Assembly: GCA_022833215.1 (NCBI GenBank)
Contig: JAIPUZ010000071.1
Coordinates: 1-37,421, forward strand
Length of the DNA stretch: 37,421 nucleotides
Origin: Mesorhizobium sp.
GTDB lineage: Bacteria > Pseudomonadota > Alphaproteobacteria > Rhizobiales > Rhizobiaceae
Direction: 5' to 3'
Shown piece after piece: positions 1 through 9,115 of the stretch. The notes under the pieces were generated by a model that worked only from the letters and a program-made list of their open reading frames with translations, had not been told where the DNA came from and searched no databases. The position numbers and the translations under genes were made by a program. Each line of letters begins with the position of its first letter. The stretch's first letter is position 1.

Positions 1-1
1 C

Positions 2-613
2 CAGAGCCTGTTCGTGGAAAAGCAGATCGGCCGCAACCCCGCCTTCTGGCGCTGGGCGCTGCCGGTGGTGGACAGCCATCTCGGCGAAAGCTGGTCGCTG
101 GACGACATCCTGCCCCATGTCCATCAGGTCGAGCGCGGGCTCATCCGCGTCGATGCCGACGAGGTGACCTATCCGCTGCATGTCATCCTGCGCTATGAGC
201 TGGAGCAGGGCCTGATTGCCGGAAAACTGGACGTTGCCGACATTCCCGAAGCGTGGGATGCCGGCATGCGCGACTATCTGGGCCTTTCGACCATCGACAA
301 CCCGGGCGACGGGCCGATGCAGGACGTTCACTGGCCCGGCGGGGCCTTCGGCTATTTCCCCTCCTATACGCTCGGCGCCATGATGGCGGCGCAGCAATGG
401 GCGGCGCTGGTGGACGAGCACCCCGACACGGATGAGGCCATCGCGAAAGGCGATTTCTCCGCCGTCAACGAATGGCGGCGGGAGCGCATCTGGTCGCAGG
501 GCTCGCGCTGGTCGACGCCCGAGCTGATGCAGCGCGCCACCGGCGGGAAGCTCGATGCGCGCCACTTCATCGCCCATCTGCAAAAGCGCTACGGCGGCCA
601 GGGAACGCTCTAA
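2..613 (+). CDS. M32 family carboxypeptidase (Taq type), C-terminal part
   Basis: The reading frame is open from base 2, so the gene begins before the window; about 203 C-terminal residues are present. They match the end of the M32 zinc metallocarboxypeptidases (carboxypeptidase Taq family). A QSLF-VEKQIGRNPAFW stretch opens the fragment, followed by YPLHVILRYELE, a glycine/proline stretch (LGLSTIDNPGDGPMQDVHW) and the FGYFPSYTLGAMMAAQ helix typical of this fold. The catalytic HEXXH motif lies upstream and is not visible. The family removes C-terminal amino acids from peptides in the cytoplasm. The TAA stop overlaps the ATG of the amidohydrolase behind it (TAATG), so the two are probably translationally coupled and may work together in degrading peptides or acylated amino acids. 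The GTG at 14 is internal, not a real start. Confidence 0.9.
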   Translation, partial: QSLFVEKQIGRNPAFWRWALPVVDSHLGESWSLDDILPHVHQVERGLIRVDADEVTYPLHVILRYELEQGLIAGKLDVADIPEAWDAGMRDYLGLSTIDNPGDGPMQDVHWPGGAFGYFPSYTLGAMMAAQQWAALVDEHPDTDEAIAKGDFSAVNEWRRERIWSQGSRWSTPELMQRATGGKLDARHFIAHLQKRYGGQGTL

Positions 614-1761
614 TGAACCTCACCAATCAGGACATCGAAGACCTCACCGCCTTCCGCCGCGAGCTGCACCGCTTCCCCGAAATCTCCAACGAGGAGAAGG
701 AGACCGCGCGGCGCGTGGCTGGCTTTCTGGACGACACCGGCGCCGACGAGGTGCTGACCGGGCTTGGCGGCCATGGTGTCGCCTTTGTCTATGACAGCGG
801 CGAGCCCGGCCTCACGATCCTGTTCCGTGCCGAACTGGATGCCCTGCCCATCGCCGAGGTTTCGGACATTCCCCACCGCTCCGCCGTGGAGGGCAAGGGC
901 CATATGTGCGGCCATGACGGCCATATGGCGATCCTCGCCGCACTCGGCCGCCTGTTCGGACGGCAGCGGCCGGCAAGCGGCCGCGTCGTGCTGATGTTCC
1001 AGCCCGCGGAGGAGACCGGCAATGGCGCCGCCGGCGTGGTTGCCGACCCGCGCTACGCGGCGATCCGGCCTGATTTCGCCTTTTCGCTGCACAATCTGCC
1101 CGGCACACCGCTGGGGCACGTCCGTCTGCGCGAAGGTGTTGTCAACTGCGCGTCGCGCGGCCTGCGCATCACGCTGGAAGGCAGGACCGCCCATTCCTCG
1201 ATGCCGGAAAGCGGCATCTCGCCGATGCTGGCGGTGAGCCGGCTGATGCCACGGCTGGCCGCGCTGGGCGGCAGCTCGTTCGACAGCGACGACTTCTCGA
1301 TGGCCACCGTCACCCATGTACGCATGGGCGAGCCGGTCTTCGGCGTTGCTCCCGGCCATGCGGAGATCCGCGTGACCCTGCGCACAAGGCAGGATGCGCG
1401 CATGGAGGGCCTGTGCGCTGCGGCCGAAGCGATGGTGCGCGAGGAGGCACAGGCTGAAGGACTTCAATGCAGCTTCGACTATCACGAGATATTCGTCGCC
1501 AGCCTCAACGAACCGCAGGCAGTCGCGCATCTGGCAGCGGCGCTCGATGCCGAAGGCATGTCCCATGACGGGGCGGAACTGCCCATGCGCGCCTCCGAGG
1601 ATTTCGGCATCTTCGGCCACGCCTCGAAATCGGCGATGCTCTATCTCGGTTCGGGGGTCGACCGGCCGAACCTGCACAATCCCGATTACGACTTCCCGGA
1701 CGACCTGATCGCCATCGGCGCGCGCATTTTCATGCGCACCGCGCGCAATCTTCTGGGGTAG
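613..1761 (+). CDS. M20D family amidohydrolase (hippurate hydrolase / N-acyl-amino-acid hydrolase type)
   Basis: This 382-residue protein has the M20D peptidase layout. MCGHDGHM near residues 98-105 gives the metal-binding Cys99 and His101, and QPAEETG near 130-136 gives the glutamate pair. HNLPG at 160-164 supplies a further histidine, and NLHNPDYDFPD lies close to the C terminus. A smaller dimerisation domain starts near GLRITLEGRTAHSSMP. Family members hydrolyse N-acyl amino acids, hippurate or IAA conjugates using two metal ions; the acyl group cannot be read from sequence. The usual RADMDALPI strand reads RAELDALPI here, a mild variation. The ATG at 613 overlaps the stop of the M32 gene by one base. 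The in-frame sequence running back to 472 overlaps that gene and is not used. Confidence 0.92.
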   Translation: MNLTNQDIEDLTAFRRELHRFPEISNEEKETARRVAGFLDDTGADEVLTGLGGHGVAFVYDSGEPGLTILFRAELDALPIAEVSDIPHRSAVEGKGHMCGHDGHMAILAALGRLFGRQRPASGRVVLMFQPAEETGNGAAGVVADPRYAAIRPDFAFSLHNLPGTPLGHVRLREGVVNCASRGLRITLEGRTAHSSMPESGISPMLAVSRLMPRLAALGGSSFDSDDFSMATVTHVRMGEPVFGVAPGHAEIRVTLRTRQDARMEGLCAAAEAMVREEAQAEGLQCSFDYHEIFVASLNEPQAVAHLAAALDAEGMSHDGAELPMRASEDFGIFGHASKSAMLYLGSGVDRPNLHNPDYDFPDDLIAIGARIFMRTARNLLG

Positions 1762-1767
1762 ATACCC

Positions 1768-3561
<1,794 letters not shown>

Positions 3562-3595
3562 GTTGCGGGTCTCTCCTCGCCCTTCGACCGCGACC

Positions 3596-3643
3596 ATTAT
3601 GCGTCGGTGCGACCTTGTGATTCAATTCCGGTTGATGTATAGG
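3596..3643. promoter_or_regulatory. Overlapping divergent promoters for rpmE and the ABC exporter
   Basis: Plus strand, towards rpmE: TTGTGA at 3615-3620, a 17-base spacer, and TATAGG at 3638-3643. Minus strand, towards the exporter: TTGAAT (3625-3620), an 18-base spacer, and CATAAT (3601-3596). The two -35 regions share base 3620, so polymerase bound at one would hinder the other. This is pattern matching to sigma-70 consensus only; no start site is known. Confidence 0.45.
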
Positions 3644-3751
3644 CTCGCCGACCGTTTCAGGGCCGTGGCTTTTGAATAGCTGCGGCTTCGAGTTTTTAAA
3701 AAGGGGCGCATCGCCGCAGGGCCGCCGTCCCCCCGAGACAGGACGAGAGCG

Positions 3752-3973
3752 ATGAAGGCAGACATCCATCCCGATTACCACGCCATCAAGGTCGTCATGA
3801 CCGATGGCACCGAATACATGACCCGTTCGACCTGGGGCAAGGAAGGCGATACGATGAACCTCGACATCGACCCGACCACGCACCCGGCCTGGACCGGCGG
3901 CCAGCAGACCCTGCTCGACCGCGGCGGCCGCCTGTCGAAGTTCAAGAACAAGTTCGCCAATCTCGGCATCTGA
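3752..3973 (+). CDS. rpmE: 50S ribosomal protein L31 (cysteine-free type)
   Basis: This 73-residue protein begins [10 protein letters not shown] and ends [14 protein letters not shown], the conserved frame of bacterial L31. L31 bridges the large and small ribosomal subunits. The zinc-binding cysteines of the E. coli RpmE type are absent: there is no cysteine at all, so this is the C-minus form, which needs no zinc. The middle carries a [20 protein letters not shown] insertion seen in alphaproteobacterial L31. GAGAG lies just before the ATG. The gene is single, has its own promoter and is followed 22 bases later by a strong hairpin terminator. Confidence 0.97.
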   Translation: MKADIHPDYHAIKVVMTDGTEYMTRSTWGKEGDTMNLDIDPTTHPAWTGGQQTLLDRGGRLSKFKNKFANLGI

Positions 3974-3994
3974 TCCGGGCAAATGGCCTGAAAC

Positions 3995-4024
3995 GAAAAA
4001 CCCGCCTCGGAGGCGGGTTTTTTT
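3995..4024 (+). terminator. Intrinsic terminator after rpmE
   Basis: CCCGCCTC and GAGGCGGG form a tight stem at 4001-4017, followed by seven T residues on the plus strand. Five A residues stand on the other side, so it may also stop transcription arriving from the yebC-rdx unit on the minus strand. Confidence 0.9.
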
Positions 4025-4072
4025 ATGGGCTGAACCCTTTTGGCGGCAGGACTGGCGAACGGTGCTTTCCGG

Positions 4073-4369
4073 TCAGCCGTATGGCTTGCGCTCGGAATGG
4101 CCGAGATTGCGATCGGGGTCGATCACGTCGCGCACAAGCTGCTTGAGCCGCGCGGCATCGGGAAAGCCGCCGTCGCGCTTGCGCTCCCATATCAGGGTGT
4201 CGCCGCAGGTGATCGAAAAGACGCCGCCGGTGCCGGGCACCAGCGCCACTTCGCCGAGGTCGGGGCCGAAGGTGGACAACAGCTCCTGCGCCATCCAGCC
4301 TGCACGCAGCAGCCATTGGCACTGCGTGCAGTAGGTGATGACGATGCGGGGCTTGCCCTCCCCGGTCAT
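4073..4369 (-). CDS. SelT/SelW/SelH (Rdx) family thioredoxin-like protein
   Basis: This 98-residue protein has an N-terminal strand (RIVITYC) leading to a CTQC motif (Cys14, Cys17) and a short thioredoxin-like fold, as in the Rdx family related to selenoprotein W. Here the redox motif uses two ordinary cysteines and no selenocysteine. The family is thought to have a redox role, but its substrate is unknown. Its ATG overlaps the TGA of yebC (ATGA), so it is translated from the yebC transcript. The last 20 residues or so ([15 protein letters not shown]) are polar and probably disordered. Confidence 0.85.
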   Translation of the reverse strand: MTGEGKPRIVITYCTQCQWLLRAGWMAQELLSTFGPDLGEVALVPGTGGVFSITCGDTLIWERKRDGGFPDAARLKQLVRDVIDPDRNLGHSERKPYG

Positions 4370-5115
4370 GCAGCGCTGAGCTTGGCCAGCGTTTCTTCGT
4401 CGACCTCGAAATTGGCGTAGACGTTCTGGACGTCGTCGTCGTCCTCGAGGACGCCAACCAGCTTCATCAGCGAGCGGGCACGGTCCTCATCGACCGGAAT
4501 GGTGTTCTGAGGCTTCCAGATCGCCTTGACGGAGCTGGCTTCACCAAGGGCGCTTTCGAGCGTTTTGGAAACCTCGCCCATATCCTCGAACGCACAATAG
4601 ATGGTGTGGTTCTCCTCGTCGGATTCCACATCCTCGGCGCCAGCCTCTATGGCGGCCTCCATCACCGCATCGGCGGAACCGGCGGAGGCCGGATAGACGA
4701 TTTCGCCCACGCGATCCCACATGAACGAAACCGAACCGGTTTCGCCGAGCGATCCGCCGGCCTTGGTGAAGGCCGCGCGCACGTTGGAAGCGGCACGGTT
4801 GCGGTTGTCGGTCAGCGCTTCCACGATGACGGCGACGCCACCGGGGCCATAGCCCTCGTAGCGGACCTCTTCGTAATTGTCGCCTTCGCCGCCGGACGCC
4901 TTGTTGATGGCGCGCTGGATGTTGTCCTTCGGCATGGACTCGGCCTTGGCGTTCTGGATGGCCAGACGCAGGCGCGGGTTCATGGCCGGGTCGGGCATGC
5001 CCGTCTTGGCGGCGACGGTGATTTCACGCGCCAGCTTGGAAAACAGCTTCGAGCGCATCGCGTCCTGACGGCCCTTGCGATGCATGATGTTCTTGAACTG
5101 TGAATGGCCGGCCAT
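4366..5115 (-). CDS. yebC: YebC/PmpR family protein (TACO1-like)
   Basis: This 249-residue protein starts [18 protein letters not shown], the signature of the YebC/TACO1 family. It continues through the three usual domains, with [16 protein letters not shown] in the middle and an acidic C-terminal region ([14 protein letters not shown]). Members have been described both as transcriptional regulators (PmpR) and, more recently, as factors that help ribosomes through difficult sequences, as mitochondrial TACO1 does; which applies here cannot be decided from sequence. The reading frame runs further upstream to 5196, but family alignment fixes the start at the ATG at 5115. A leader of about 128 bases with a predicted long stem precedes it. 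Confidence 0.95.
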   Translation of the reverse strand: MAGHSQFKNIMHRKGRQDAMRSKLFSKLAREITVAAKTGMPDPAMNPRLRLAIQNAKAESMPKDNIQRAINKASGGEGDNYEEVRYEGYGPGGVAVIVEALTDNRNRAASNVRAAFTKAGGSLGETGSVSFMWDRVGEIVYPASAGSADAVMEAAIEAGAEDVESDEENHTIYCAFEDMGEVSKTLESALGEASSVKAIWKPQNTIPVDEDRARSLMKLVGVLEDDDDVQNVYANFEVDEETLAKLSAA

Positions 5116-5192
5116 GGGACTCCCTGGTTCTTGGCGGCGTCCGGATCGCGGCGGGCTAAGTTGCCCCGGATCGGACCTGATTTTCTGGTAAA

Positions 5193-5237
5193 GCATCGGG
5201 TGGTCCGCAAGCCGGATTCCGCCTGGGGAACCGATGC
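5193..5237 (-). other. Structured element in the yebC leader
   Basis: GCATCGG (5193-5199) and CCGATGC (5231-5237) are exact complements enclosing 31 bases. Inside, TCCG and CGGA can pair around a CAAGC loop, and GGTGG can pair with CCGCC. It lies between the likely yebC promoter and the start codon, so it would be in the mRNA. No known riboswitch class is recognised. Confidence 0.4.
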
Positions 5238-5249
5238 TGGAATGGCCGG

Positions 5250-5278
5250 CTTATAAAGAAATCGGCGCAATTCGTCCA
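5250..5278 (-). promoter_or_regulatory. Likely promoter of yebC-rdx
   Basis: On the minus strand, TGGACG (5278-5273), a 17-base spacer and TATAAG (5255-5250) fit a sigma-70 promoter. It would start transcription near 5243, leaving a leader of about 128 bases before yebC. Confidence 0.5.
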
Positions 5279-5366
5279 GCCGGACCGCCCTGTCCGGTCG
5301 CGAAAACGTGACTGGTGGTCCCCGCGCCGGCAATCGTAGTTTGTGCTCTCCTGTCTGGAGAGGGCA

Positions 5367-6179
5367 ATGCCGGTTCCACGCCTCCTGCTCGTCTGCCTTG
5401 GCATCTTCTGGCTCATGGCCATGCCGGCCATGGCGCAGGAGCAGGCCGCGCCATCGCGCTGCCTGGCCATCGCGCAGGCATTGCCGCACGTTACCTATGC
5501 CAGCTTCATGCCGGTGCAGGCCGTGACGAAGGACGAGGTCCGCATCACCTATGCGGGCCACTCGACCTATGTCATCGAGACGCCCGGCGGGGTGCGCATC
5601 GCCACCGATTACAGCGGCGCCTATGGCTCCGCCCCGTTGCCCGACGTGGTCACCATGAACAAGGCCCACCGCACCCACTATACGGACGCGCCCGAGCCGG
5701 GCATCGCCCATGTGCTGCGCGGCTGGAACCCGGAAGGTGGGCCGGCCCGTCATGCGCTCGGTATCGGCGACGTCTATATCCGCAACGTGCCGACCGACAT
5801 CCGCACCTGGGGCGGGGACCTCGAACGCGACGCCAATTCCATCTTCATCTTCGAGGTGGCCGGCCTGTGCATCGGCCGTCTCGGCCACCTGCACATCCGG
5901 CTGGCCGACGCCCATTACGCGGCCATCGGCCGGCTCGACGTCGTGATGATCCCCATCGACGGCGGCATGACGCTGTCGCTCGACGCCATGAGCGAAATCG
6001 CCGAACGGCTGAGTTCGTCCATAATCCTGCCCATGCACCGGCATTCCACGCCCATCGGCGCATTCACCGGCCGCATGGGACCGGCCTTCACGGTCGAGTT
6101 TCGCGACAGCCCGACGCTGACCGTCTCGCTGCGGACGCTTCCGCGCCAGCGCACCATCATCGTCCTGAAGGGCGTCTAA
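5367..6179 (+). CDS. Secreted metallo-beta-lactamase-fold protein with a degenerate metal motif
   Basis: This 270-residue protein opens with a signal peptide (hydrophobic run through residues 5-19, cleavage likely after AMA at 23), so it should act in the periplasm. The remainder has the UlaG-like metallo-beta-lactamase outline: ITYAGHSTYVIETPGG, a strand ending LPDVVTMN, an IGRLGHLH stretch, IPIDGG and ILPMHRHS. The first metal motif, normally T-H-x-H-x-D-H, reads N-K-A-H-R-T-H (residues 98-104), so one metal histidine and the aspartate are replaced by Lys and Thr. It may bind one metal only, or have lost hydrolase activity. I chose the ATG at 5367 because GGAGAGGGC stands just before it; a GTG at 5343 is less likely. 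It is divergent from yebC and convergent with terC. Confidence 0.8.
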   Translation: MPVPRLLLVCLGIFWLMAMPAMAQEQAAPSRCLAIAQALPHVTYASFMPVQAVTKDEVRITYAGHSTYVIETPGGVRIATDYSGAYGSAPLPDVVTMNKAHRTHYTDAPEPGIAHVLRGWNPEGGPARHALGIGDVYIRNVPTDIRTWGGDLERDANSIFIFEVAGLCIGRLGHLHIRLADAHYAAIGRLDVVMIPIDGGMTLSLDAMSEIAERLSSSIILPMHRHSTPIGAFTGRMGPAFTVEFRDSPTLTVSLRTLPRQRTIIVLKGV

Positions 6180-6184
6180 GTCAT

Positions 6185-6206
6185 GTCGACCGAAAGCGGG
6201 AACCGG
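6185..6206. repeat. Partial copy of the CCGAAAGCGG palindromic repeat
   Basis: This 22-base segment matches 26045-26066 at 20 positions. It has the left half of the palindrome (CCGAAAGCGG...ACCGG) but lacks the TTTCGGG right arm, so it looks like a decayed copy. It stands just after the stop codon of the metallo-beta-lactamase-fold gene. Confidence 0.5.
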
Positions 6207-6251
6207 CAAAGCGTAAGCAACGAATCTCAAAGATAGCGACAAGCTTGGATC

Positions 6252-6275
6252 AGCAGCGTTCTGAAGAACGCTGCT
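6252..6275. terminator. Perfect 10-bp inverted repeat in the convergent gap
   Basis: AGCAGCGTTC (6252-6261) and GAACGCTGCT (6266-6275) pair perfectly around a TGAA loop. It lies between the convergent metallo-beta-lactamase-fold and terC genes, where a terminator is expected. A run of T is missing on both strands, so it is either a weak terminator or a mRNA 3' end stabiliser. Confidence 0.4.
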
Positions 6276-6300
6276 CAGTCTCTTTACTCGGCCGCATCTA

Positions 6301-6338
6301 TGCAACGTCAGACGGTTCCGTCTGATTGCAACATGCTC
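6301..6338. repeat. Palindromic repeat ending in ATGCTCCA
   Basis: TCAGACGG/CCGTCTGA (6308-6315, 6318-6325) form the inner stem and TGCAA/TTGCA (6301-6305, 6326-6330) the outer stem, with a two-base bulge. The right flank (GATTGCAACATGCTCCA) resembles the flank of the repeat at 27182-27228 (GACTGCAAAATGCTCTA), which places both in one family. Confidence 0.6.
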
Positions 6339-6373
6339 CAGCCCCGGCCGCCCGGTTCGCTGCCGGGACGGCG

Positions 6374-7141
6374 TCAACGCTGTCCGCCACCGTCCTTGGC
6401 CTTCACCTTGCGGCGCCGCGCCAGCATGTTGAGCCCCTCGACCATGGCCGAGAAGCCCATGGCGGCATAGATGTAGCCCTTGGGCACATGGTAGCCCATG
6501 CCGTCGGCGATCAGCGTCATGCCGATCATCAGCAGGAAGCCCAGCGCCAGCATGACGATGGTGGGATTTTTCTCGATGAAGGCCGACAGCGGATTGACGG
6601 CAAGCAGCATCACCGTCACCGCGACGATCACCGCAATGTACATGATCGCGATCTCATCGGTCATGCCGACAGCCGTGATGATGGAATCGATCGAGAAGAC
6701 CAGGTCGAGCAGCAGGATCTGGAAGATCGCCCCGCCGAGCGAGAGCTGGACGGCACGGCCGACCATCTCGCTCTTGTCCGTTTCCGGATCGACCGAGTGG
6801 TGAATTTCCCGCGTTGCTTTCCAGACGAGGAAGAGGCCGCCTGAAATCAGGATGATGTCACGCCACGAATAGGGGTGGTCGAACAGGCTGAACAGGGGCG
6901 TGGTGAGCCTGACGATATAGGACACCGTCGCCAGCAGCAGCAGGCGCATCACCAGTGCGGCGCCTATGCCGAGCGTGCGGGCCTTGGCCCGATGCTCCGG
7001 CGGCAGCTTGTTGGTGAGGATGGAGATGAAGATCAGGTTGTCGATGCCGAGAACGATTTCCAGCACCACAAGGGTGAGCAGGGCGACCCATGCCGTGGGG
7101 TTGCTCAACCAGTCGAAGTGGTCGGCGACGAAATCCAGCAT
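6374..7141 (-). CDS. TerC family integral membrane protein
   Basis: This 255-residue protein has about seven hydrophobic helices and the two acidic intramembrane motifs of the TerC family, [13 protein letters not shown] near residues 27-39 and [14 protein letters not shown] in the second half. The family is linked to metal ion efflux, including manganese, and to tellurite resistance in some hosts; the substrate here is not known. A short arginine/lysine-rich tail ([15 protein letters not shown]) points to a cytoplasmic C terminus. The gene follows ymdB on the same strand after 88 bases that hold a plus-strand terminator-like hairpin. A GGAG sequence (CAGGAGAGC) precedes the ATG. Confidence 0.9.
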   Translation of the reverse strand: MLDFVADHFDWLSNPTAWVALLTLVVLEIVLGIDNLIFISILTNKLPPEHRAKARTLGIGAALVMRLLLLATVSYIVRLTTPLFSLFDHPYSWRDIILISGGLFLVWKATREIHHSVDPETDKSEMVGRAVQLSLGGAIFQILLLDLVFSIDSIITAVGMTDEIAIMYIAVIVAVTVMLLAVNPLSAFIEKNPTIVMLALGFLLMIGMTLIADGMGYHVPKGYIYAAMGFSAMVEGLNMLARRRKVKAKDGGGQR

Positions 7142-7188
7142 GTGTGTTTTGCTCTCCTGAGGAAATGGAGAACGAAATTAGAGAGGCC

Positions 7189-7222
7189 GCGGGCGACATT
7201 CAATGCGTGCGCCCGCTTTTTT
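7189..7222 (+). terminator. Terminator-like hairpin on the strand without a gene
   Basis: GCGGGCG (7189-7195) and CGCCCGC (7210-7216) form a 7-bp stem, followed directly by TTTTTT on the plus strand. The flanking genes, ymdB and terC, are both on the minus strand, where the T run becomes an A run before the hairpin. In form it would therefore stop a plus-strand transcript, such as one antisense to terC. Confidence 0.5.
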
Positions 7223-7229
7223 CTGCGGC

Positions 7230-8054
7230 TCAGGTCCAGAAGGAAGGAACCGCCTCCTCCAGCCGCGGCCCGCGCCGGAACGGCGCGATCCGCTCGGCGA
7301 GCCCGGTGCGGTCGGAAATGTCGACACCGACGCCGCACAGCGTCGCCGGACCGTTGGCCGCCTCGAAACGGCCCTTCGGAACCTTGGACAGAAACCGGTT
7401 GAGCGGCTCTTCCTTGTCCATGCCGAGCGAGGAATCGTAGTCGCCGCACATGCCGGCATCGGAGATGTAGGCGGTGCCGCCGTTGAGGATCTGGTGGTCG
7501 GCGGTCGGCTGGTGGGTATGCGTGCCGACGACGAGCGAGGCGCGCCCGTCGACGAAATGCGCGAAGCACATCTTCTCGCTGGTGGCCTCGGCATGAAAGT
7601 CGATCACCACCGCGTCGGCCTGCTCGCCCAGCGGACAGGCCGCCAGTTCCTGCTCGCCGGCCTGGAACGGGTCGTCCAGTTCGGGATGCATGAACACGCG
7701 CCCCATGATGTTGGCGACCATGACGCGCGCGCCGTTGCGGGCCACGTAGAGCCCGGCGCCCTTGCCGGGCGTGCCTTTGGGAAAGTTGGCCGGCCGCAGG
7801 AACCGGTCCTCCCGCGGCGCGAAATTCAGCGCGTCGCGCTGGTCCCACACATGATTGCCCGTGGTGACGACATCCGCGCCGGCCTCGATGGTGGCATGGA
7901 ATATCTGTTCGGTGATACCGAAGCCGCCAGCCGCGTTCTCGCCATTGACGATGACGAAATCGAGCCGGAAATCGGAAATGAGGCCGGGAAGCTGTTCCCA
8001 AACTGCCGTGCGGCCGGACTTGCCGACCATGTCGCCGAGAAAAAGAAGTCGCAT
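7230..8054 (-). CDS. ymdB: YmdB family metallophosphoesterase (TIGR00282)
   Basis: This 274-residue protein begins MRLLFLGDMVGKSGR, the first metal motif (GD) of the calcineurin-like fold. VNGENAAGGFGI follows near 37-48 and GNHVWD near 66-71. IDFHAEATSEK and VVGTHTHQPTAD give the remaining metal histidines, and ISDAGMCGDYDSSLGM is the family hallmark. Bacillus YmdB and Deinococcus DR1281, of the same family, hydrolyse 2',3'-cyclic nucleotides or related phosphodiesters; the physiological substrate here is unknown. The gene starts 9 bases after the fau stop codon, so it is probably transcribed with fau and the 6S RNA. Confidence 0.94.
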   Translation of the reverse strand: MRLLFLGDMVGKSGRTAVWEQLPGLISDFRLDFVIVNGENAAGGFGITEQIFHATIEAGADVVTTGNHVWDQRDALNFAPREDRFLRPANFPKGTPGKGAGLYVARNGARVMVANIMGRVFMHPELDDPFQAGEQELAACPLGEQADAVVIDFHAEATSEKMCFAHFVDGRASLVVGTHTHQPTADHQILNGGTAYISDAGMCGDYDSSLGMDKEEPLNRFLSKVPKGRFEAANGPATLCGVGVDISDRTGLAERIAPFRRGPRLEEAVPSFWT

Positions 8055-8063
8055 GGCAGGCTT

Positions 8064-8705
8064 CTAGAGCATTTTTCCGCCAAGTGGAATCCCGTCGCTC
8101 ACATGGAAACGGTCAAGATTGTCCGCCTTGCAGAAGCGATGCAGACCGCGCTCCGTGAGGATTTCGTCCAGCATCACGTCATGTGCCTCGTTCGGGACGC
8201 GCTCCACCTGCTGGCAGCCGAACGCCGTGCCGATCAGGCGGGGCCTGAGCTCCCTGGCGTGCAGGCGCGCCACGGCGCGGTCGTAGTGGCCCGCGCCGTA
8301 TCCCAGCCGGTGACCGCGGGAATCGAATGCCGCCAGCGGCAGGAGAATGATTCCGGGGTCGAGCACTGCGGCCTGAGCCCCCGGTCCGACCGTGCCGAAG
8401 CCGGTCTGCACCAGTTCGGCCCCGCGCTCCAGCTCCCGAAACACGATGGTTTCCCTGTCGAGCACGGCCGGCACGCACAATCGCGCGCCCTTGTCGCGCA
8501 AAGCCGACATCAGCGGCCTGAGATCGATCTCGGACCGGATCGGCAGGAAGCCCGAGATAACGGTGCCCGGCGCGAAATCGATGGCGCGCGCGCCGATTTC
8601 CGCCACGCGCAAGGCAAGTTCGATGCGCAAGGTGGCATCCAGCGCATCGCGCCGTGCCAGAGCCTCGCGCCGTACGGAATTCTTCTGTTCCCTGGACACC
8701 ATCAT
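8064..8705 (-). CDS. fau: 5-formyltetrahydrofolate cyclo-ligase
   Basis: This 213-residue enzyme converts 5-formyltetrahydrofolate to 5,10-methenyltetrahydrofolate using ATP. An N-terminal basic segment (SREQKNSVRREALARRDAL) contacts the nucleotide, FLPIRSEIDLRPLM follows, and LGYGAGHYDRA is the nucleotide/substrate motif of the family. The frame is open far upstream, through the 6S RNA, so the start rests on family length: ATG at 8705 or the adjacent one at 8702. Neither has a strong ribosome binding site. The last residues (GIPLGGKML and the stop) are encoded by a copy of the window's palindromic repeat, so the C terminus is probably repeat-derived. Its position behind 6S RNA is the classic ssrS-fau arrangement. 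Confidence 0.93.
   Translation of the reverse strand: MMVSREQKNSVRREALARRDALDATLRIELALRVAEIGARAIDFAPGTVISGFLPIRSEIDLRPLMSALRDKGARLCVPAVLDRETIVFRELERGAELVQTGFGTVGPGAQAAVLDPGIILLPLAAFDSRGHRLGYGAGHYDRAVARLHARELRPRLIGTAFGCQQVERVPNEAHDVMLDEILTERGLHRFCKADNLDRFHVSDGIPLGGKML
8065..8092. repeat. Palindromic repeat copy forming the fau C terminus
   Basis: On the plus strand it begins TAGAGCAT and contains AAGTGGAATCC. The ugpE copy has the same two blocks (TAGAGCAT at 36124, AAGTGGCATCC at 36141-36151). Read on the minus strand, it encodes the last residues of Fau and its TAG stop. Confidence 0.6.
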
Positions 8706-8810
8706 GCGCAGACCATGCGGGAGAAAGCAAAACGGCGGGGTCCGGACTGCGACGTTCCATGACGGGAACCGCAATGTCCGCAAACACGGATACGCAACGC
8801 AGACGGAAAG

Positions 8811-8966
8811 CGACGATCCACGCGACCGGTGGAGAAGTCGATCCCGGGAACCTACAAAGTAGGTGGGCGCCATATGACCGGGCCCACGGGCCCGGTCAGG
8901 GACAGCTCCCTTCGAGATCGATAAGGCCCCGGGGAATGTCTCTCCTGCCGTGAAGCGCAGACCGTC
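8811..8966 (-). ncRNA. ssrS: 6S RNA
   Basis: 6S RNA binds the sigma-70 holoenzyme by imitating an open promoter and lowers transcription in stationary phase. The minus strand folds as one long rod. A perfect 11-bp apical stem (TGACCGGGCCC at 8875-8885 with its complement at 8888-8898) lies above a large asymmetric bubble. The bubble contains ACCTACTTTGTAGGT, a small hairpin in its 3' strand. Below it, CCCCGGG pairs with CCCGGGA, GGAGA with TCTCC, and GACG with CGTC close the end. A TATATT -10 box at 8978-8973 puts the 5' end near 8966; the 3' end is set by the closing stem. The gene lies directly upstream of fau, as in most proteobacteria. Ends are accurate to perhaps 10 bases. Confidence 0.82.
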
Positions 8967-9057
8967 ATGCGCAATATAGGCCGAACCATGCCGCCGCGCC
9001 AGCGTCGCCGGACATATCATTGCCGAAAGCCGCCATCTTTGTGCAGGACCGGTTCCC

Positions 9058-9086
9058 TTGGCAGCTTCGCCCGGATTGGCTACACA
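9058..9086 (+). promoter_or_regulatory. Likely promoter of the MoxR gene
   Basis: TTGGCA at 9058-9063, a 17-base spacer, and TACACA at 9081-9086 fit a sigma-70 promoter. The start would be near 9093, about 20 bases before the MoxR start codon. Confidence 0.4.
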
Positions 9087-9115
9087 CCTGCGCAATCGTT
9101 CTTGGAAGGAAGACC

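Noticed and set aside
610-1677. Long open frame on the minus strand opposite the amidohydrolase
   Set aside because: Composition is that of an antisense shadow in GC-rich DNA (Arg, Gln, His, Ala rich) and it mirrors a well-conserved gene on the plus strand.
6180-6373. Insertion-sequence remnant or attachment site
   Set aside because: There are inverted repeats but no target duplication, no transposase fragment and no integrase nearby; the repeats fit the palindromic family seen elsewhere.
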